A stretch of 64,000 bases of DNA from Adineta steineri (taxonomy: Eukaryota; Rotifera; Eurotatoria; Adinetida; Adinetidae). The first letter of the stretch is position 1. Every line of letters begins with the position of its first letter. The DNA is taken from the NCBI GenBank assembly GCA_905250115.1, contig CAJNOI010000048.1, positions 124,001 to 188,000 on the forward strand, read 5' to 3'. The notes below the pieces were generated by a model. It searched no databases, was not told where the DNA came from, and saw only the letters and a list, made by a program, of their open reading frames with translations. Made by a program: the position numbers and the translations under genes. This document shows positions 61,201-64,000 of the stretch, piece by piece.

Positions 61201-63153
61201 ATACGTCTACACCAATTAATGATGATATAAGAATACAAAAGACAAAAGATATAGAATTAAAACAAAATGATGTTCATTTATTTGGTATTTCAAATGCATT
61301 ATTCTTTTCATTTGCTTCATTTATGAGACAATCAATAAATCTTGTACCTAAATCATTTTCTGGTCGAATTGCTGCAACATCATGGTGGTATTTTTCATTG
61401 ATTTTTATTTCATCTTATACAGCTAATCTCGTCGCTTTTCTAACTGTGGAAAAATTAGTTACACCTATTGAAAGTGTCGAAGATTTAGGTAAGTAATATT
61501 ACATCAGATTATAAATATAATCGAGCTCAGCTATGCGCATGCAAGCAAATCAATAGGATTACTATTACTAGTTCTATTTATAGACAGATAAAAAAAGAAC
61601 AAGATGAATAATTCATAGAAGATAAATAATACAATAAATGTTCTTAACAAGTTTTAATCATATTTCTATATATACATTATTGATGACGTTTCCTTTTCTT
61701 CTTCATTGAAATTAACGCTATATAATAGCAAACATCATCTGTCGATATAATTCTGTAAGGAAATATAGTTATTCGGAGCATTATTCATAATAATATTAGC
61801 TATAAACTTTGCAAGTTATGTTTCTTATAAATATTTGGATTATGAAACAGCTCAACATACTATAACCCAGTGGCGGATTTAGCGGGGGAGGGGGGGGTGA
61901 TCGCCTCCGCTTCCGAAATTTTTTTTTGATTTTTTACAGCAAAAATGAACGAAAAAATAGGTTCACATTACTTCGGTTGGACTCAAGAAATAGCTTGTAA
62001 CCAAAATCGCCCCCCTCCCCAGGTATCGCCCCTCCATAATCAAAAAAAAACTCGCCCCCTCCCCCTTCCAAAATCCTAGATCCGCCACTGCTATAACCGC
62101 TTCAATTTTGTTCGCGTCATAGCACTACCGAAATTGTCTTCGTTAATGGCAGATACAGTTATTGTAGATCATTAATTTCTTCTTCATTATATTTGAAAAG
62201 AACGATTATTTTTATATAAACTAATTTTATTTGTAGCTAAACAGCAAGAAATAAAATATGGATCAGTGCGAAATGGAACAACATCAGCTTTTTTTGAAAA
62301 ATCGAATGTCACTGTTTTTCAACATATGTGGGCAGTTATGCAACGAAGTTCATCGGAAGTATTTTTTACATCTAATGATGAAGGTGTGGCAAAAGTTCGA
62401 AGTTCAAAAGGAAAATATGCATTTTTTATTGAGTAAATTTTCTTTTTGTTTTCTTTCGTATATATATATATTGTCAATTATACAAATTATAGATCAACAA
62501 AAAATGAATATGTTAATGAACGAAGACCTTGTGATACAATGAAAGTTGGTTCTGATTTAGATTCGAAAGGTTATGGAATTGCTACAAGATTAGGTTCAGA
62601 TTTAAGTGAAGCAATTGATATTATTGTAACAAGTCTTCGAGAATCAGGTTTTATGGATAAACTTAAACAACGTTGGTGGTATGTGTTAAACTTATTTTAT
62701 TTTTACGAATTTATTTATTTTCAAATGTTTCTTGAAGGTATGAACGATCTGAATGTTCATTAACGGCAAAAGATAAACGTTTTAGTGAATTAAGCCTTTC
62801 AAGTGTAACTGGTCTTTTTTATATATTTTTATTTGGAATTATTTTATCATGTGTTATTGCTTTTTCGGAATTTTTAATAACAGCTAAAGCCGAATCAGAA
62901 AAATTACAAATTAGTTTTCGAGAAATTCTTCGGATTAAAATGATCGAGTATGTTATTTCATTTTTTTTCATATCTATTGTAAATTTATATCATAAATAGA
63001 AATATGGTTGGTATTACAATTAGTGCACAAAAACAAGTTGAATTTGGTCGTATTGAAAATGATTTTCATGATGATCCTAATCATGATGAACAAAATGAAA
63101 TTATTGAACAATATACAGAATATCAATTACAAAAACCACAAAGTGATGTTTAG
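58235..63153 (+). CDS. AMPA-like ionotropic glutamate receptor subunit
   Basis: Nine exons: 58235-58587, 58646-58977, 59561-60487, 60549-60673, 60858-61488, 62237-62432, 62493-62678, 62738-62947 and 63000-63153, 3,114 bases, giving 1,037 residues. Signal peptide, then an amino-terminal domain ([28 protein letters not shown]), here with a Ser-rich insertion. Ligand-binding lobe S1: [10 protein letters not shown] (about 499), P554/T556/R561 in [10 protein letters not shown]1 about 599-623. Pore loop with R736 in [18 protein letters not shown]3 with [12 protein letters not shown]. Lobe S2: GTTSAFF (T804/T805), E855 in FIESTKNEY. Last helix [16 protein letters not shown]. Ligand residues match AMPA receptors, so glutamate binding is expected. 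The first exon boundary (ACAAC|GTTTGT) is inferred. The long introns 2 and 5 (583 and 748 bp) stand out; intron 5 holds a MITE. Confidence 0.93.
61868..62090. mobile_element. hAT-like MITE in glutamate-receptor intron 5
   Basis: 223 bp with inverted ends CAGTGGCGGATTTAG and (reverse) CAGTGGCGGATCTAG. It is flanked by an exact 8-bp repeat CTATAACC (61860-61867, 62091-62098). Subterminal G-rich and C-rich stretches (GGGGGAGGGGGGG; CCCCCTCCCCCTTCC) are inverted copies. Similar termini and interior occur in the cyclin A intron element. Confidence 0.92.
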
Positions 63154-63694
63154 TCAAATTTTTTTTATAAATCTAGAAACATAATAATACATATTTACTT
63201 GTCCTATGTATTATAATTATTGTATTGTTTAATAACTAACTCAAGAATAAATATTTTGTTTAGTGTTTATTAATAGAAAACTATTACCACTGATAAATAT
63301 TGATTTACAACTTTTGAACTTTAAATTATATAAGTACGAAGTGAGATCTCGAAAGATGCGGGTGACAATAGTTGCAGATCCGTTTTTCGGATGGGCAAAT
63401 CGAACTTAGGGTGGGCAGCACCCATACGGATCATCGCAAAATATGCAGCTACTGTATTTTTTCGAATGGGCAGATTGAAACTAAGAGACAGCGGCGCCCA
63501 CCCAACGCAACCGCTGGATAAAGCACTTTTACGGATGAGAGTGCGTTGAGCAAGAACCATACAAAGAATATATATATAGCCAGATAAACATTAGCCTATT
63601 GCTTGCATTAATTCTTTGAGAAGAAAAATCTATTATTTTCGTGACTAGTAAAAGAATAATTTATTATTATAATAAAAAAACGGAATCAAATAGT
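63154..63694. repeat. Convergent spacer with GC-rich repeated patch
   Basis: Two imperfect copies of a unit (TTTTTCG[G/A]ATGGGCA… followed by G/C-rich GGGTGGGCAGCACCCAT or CGGCGCCCACCCA) lie at about 63383-63440 and 63457-63510. The same GGCGCC/CACCCA vocabulary is seen in the talin intron at 33060-33250, which suggests a dispersed repeat family. Frame 63321-63560 (-) is a shadow. Confidence 0.4.
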
Positions 63695-64000
63695 TCACAA
63701 AGCTTCGGTATCTGTACTTGTCTTTGTTGCTAAAGTATCATCAGTAGCTGTATTTGTTGTAGAAGTTTCATCTGTATTGTTAGTTTCATCTGTATTGTCA
63801 GTACCTTCAATTATAATATCTTCTGGATCAGGTGCACGTGCTAAAAATTCTTCGCGGTTCGAATATATTTCATAAAAAAGATTTCGAGCCTAGAATTTAA
63901 TATAAGATTTATTCGAAGAAAAAACAAAGTGTAAACTAACCGCTTCAACAGCACTATCATGATCAATTGAACCATCAGGTCCATGAGTAACTATAAGTTT
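63695..64000 (-). CDS. 3' end of an unrecognised gene (continues past window)
   Basis: Two exon pieces on the minus strand: 64000-63941 (partial; HGPDGSIDHDSAVEA, donor GTTAGT) and 63889-63695 (stop TGA). The second encodes ARNLFYEIYSNREEFLARA and PDPEDIIIEG, then an acidic Thr/Asp/Asn-rich tail with short repeats (TDNTDETNNTDETSTTN). The frame closes across the intron. The segment before the tail looks helical and folded, but I do not recognise the family. The tail is probably disordered. Confidence 0.65.

Noticed and set aside
63321..63560. 79-residue minus-strand ORF
   Set aside because: Lies in a GC-rich repeat patch and contains the repeat translated twice; no gene evidence.
1..64000. 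CRISPR arrays or bacterial operons
   Set aside because: No regularly spaced direct repeats, and introns throughout show nuclear eukaryotic DNA.

Overview
The window is AT-rich animal nuclear DNA. Genes are split by many short introns (mostly 50-70 bp, GT/AG, with poly-T before the acceptor), and homologues of talin, vasohibin, Shisa-like adaptors, an AMPA-type glutamate receptor, core-1 galactosyltransferase and TAF1A show that it is metazoan. A group 3 LEA gene, a tandem pair of genes resembling bacterial type VI amidases, a Crinkler-type ATPase and splice-acceptor-like AG sites abutting start codons all fit a bdelloid rotifer. That assignment is inference, not proof. I joined exons by hand and accepted a gene model when frame and phase closed across every intron.

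Layout. 0-10 kb: the 3' part of a Crinkler/AAA-type ATPase (+), a low-complexity Q/S/T-rich protein (+), cyclin A (-) whose introns hold two foldback elements, a doubtful disrupted ORF and an orphan ARF/ARL-like terminal exon. 10-17.7 kb: a core-1 beta-1,3-galactosyltransferase (+), a gene-poor stretch with a 74-bp foldback element and a nested pair of hAT-like elements, then an unrecognised 311-residue ORF (-). 19.4-22.6 kb: three minus-strand genes, two DJ-1/PARK7 paralogues 91 bp apart and an LEA gene. 23.7-26.5 kb: a tandem duplication of about 1.4 kb, each copy with a secreted Tae2/Dae2-like amidase gene of six exons. 26.7-29.5 kb: centrin and a disordered protein beginning MGG.

30.7-40.1 kb: talin (-), 28 exons and 2,052 visible residues, cut at its 3' end by a 10-N gap. 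40.8-42.3 kb: a divergent TAF1A-like Pol I factor (-). 44.5-50.2 kb: three Shisa-like single-pass membrane proteins in tandem (+); copies 2 and 3 come from a recent duplication, copy 3 has lost its proline-rich tail, and a pogo/Tigger-like element with an internal 100-N gap lies between them. 51.9-55.6 kb: vasohibin (-) and an SLC7 light-subunit amino-acid transporter (-). 58.2-63.2 kb: an AMPA-like receptor (+) with arginine encoded in the genome at the Q/R site and about 100 extra residues between M1 and the pore loop. 63.7 kb to the end: the 3' end of an unrecognised gene (-).

The most distinctive non-genic signal is a set of short non-autonomous DNA transposons of several families. Four of them have exact 8-bp target-site duplications, the hallmark of the hAT superfamily, and several sit in introns of housekeeping genes.
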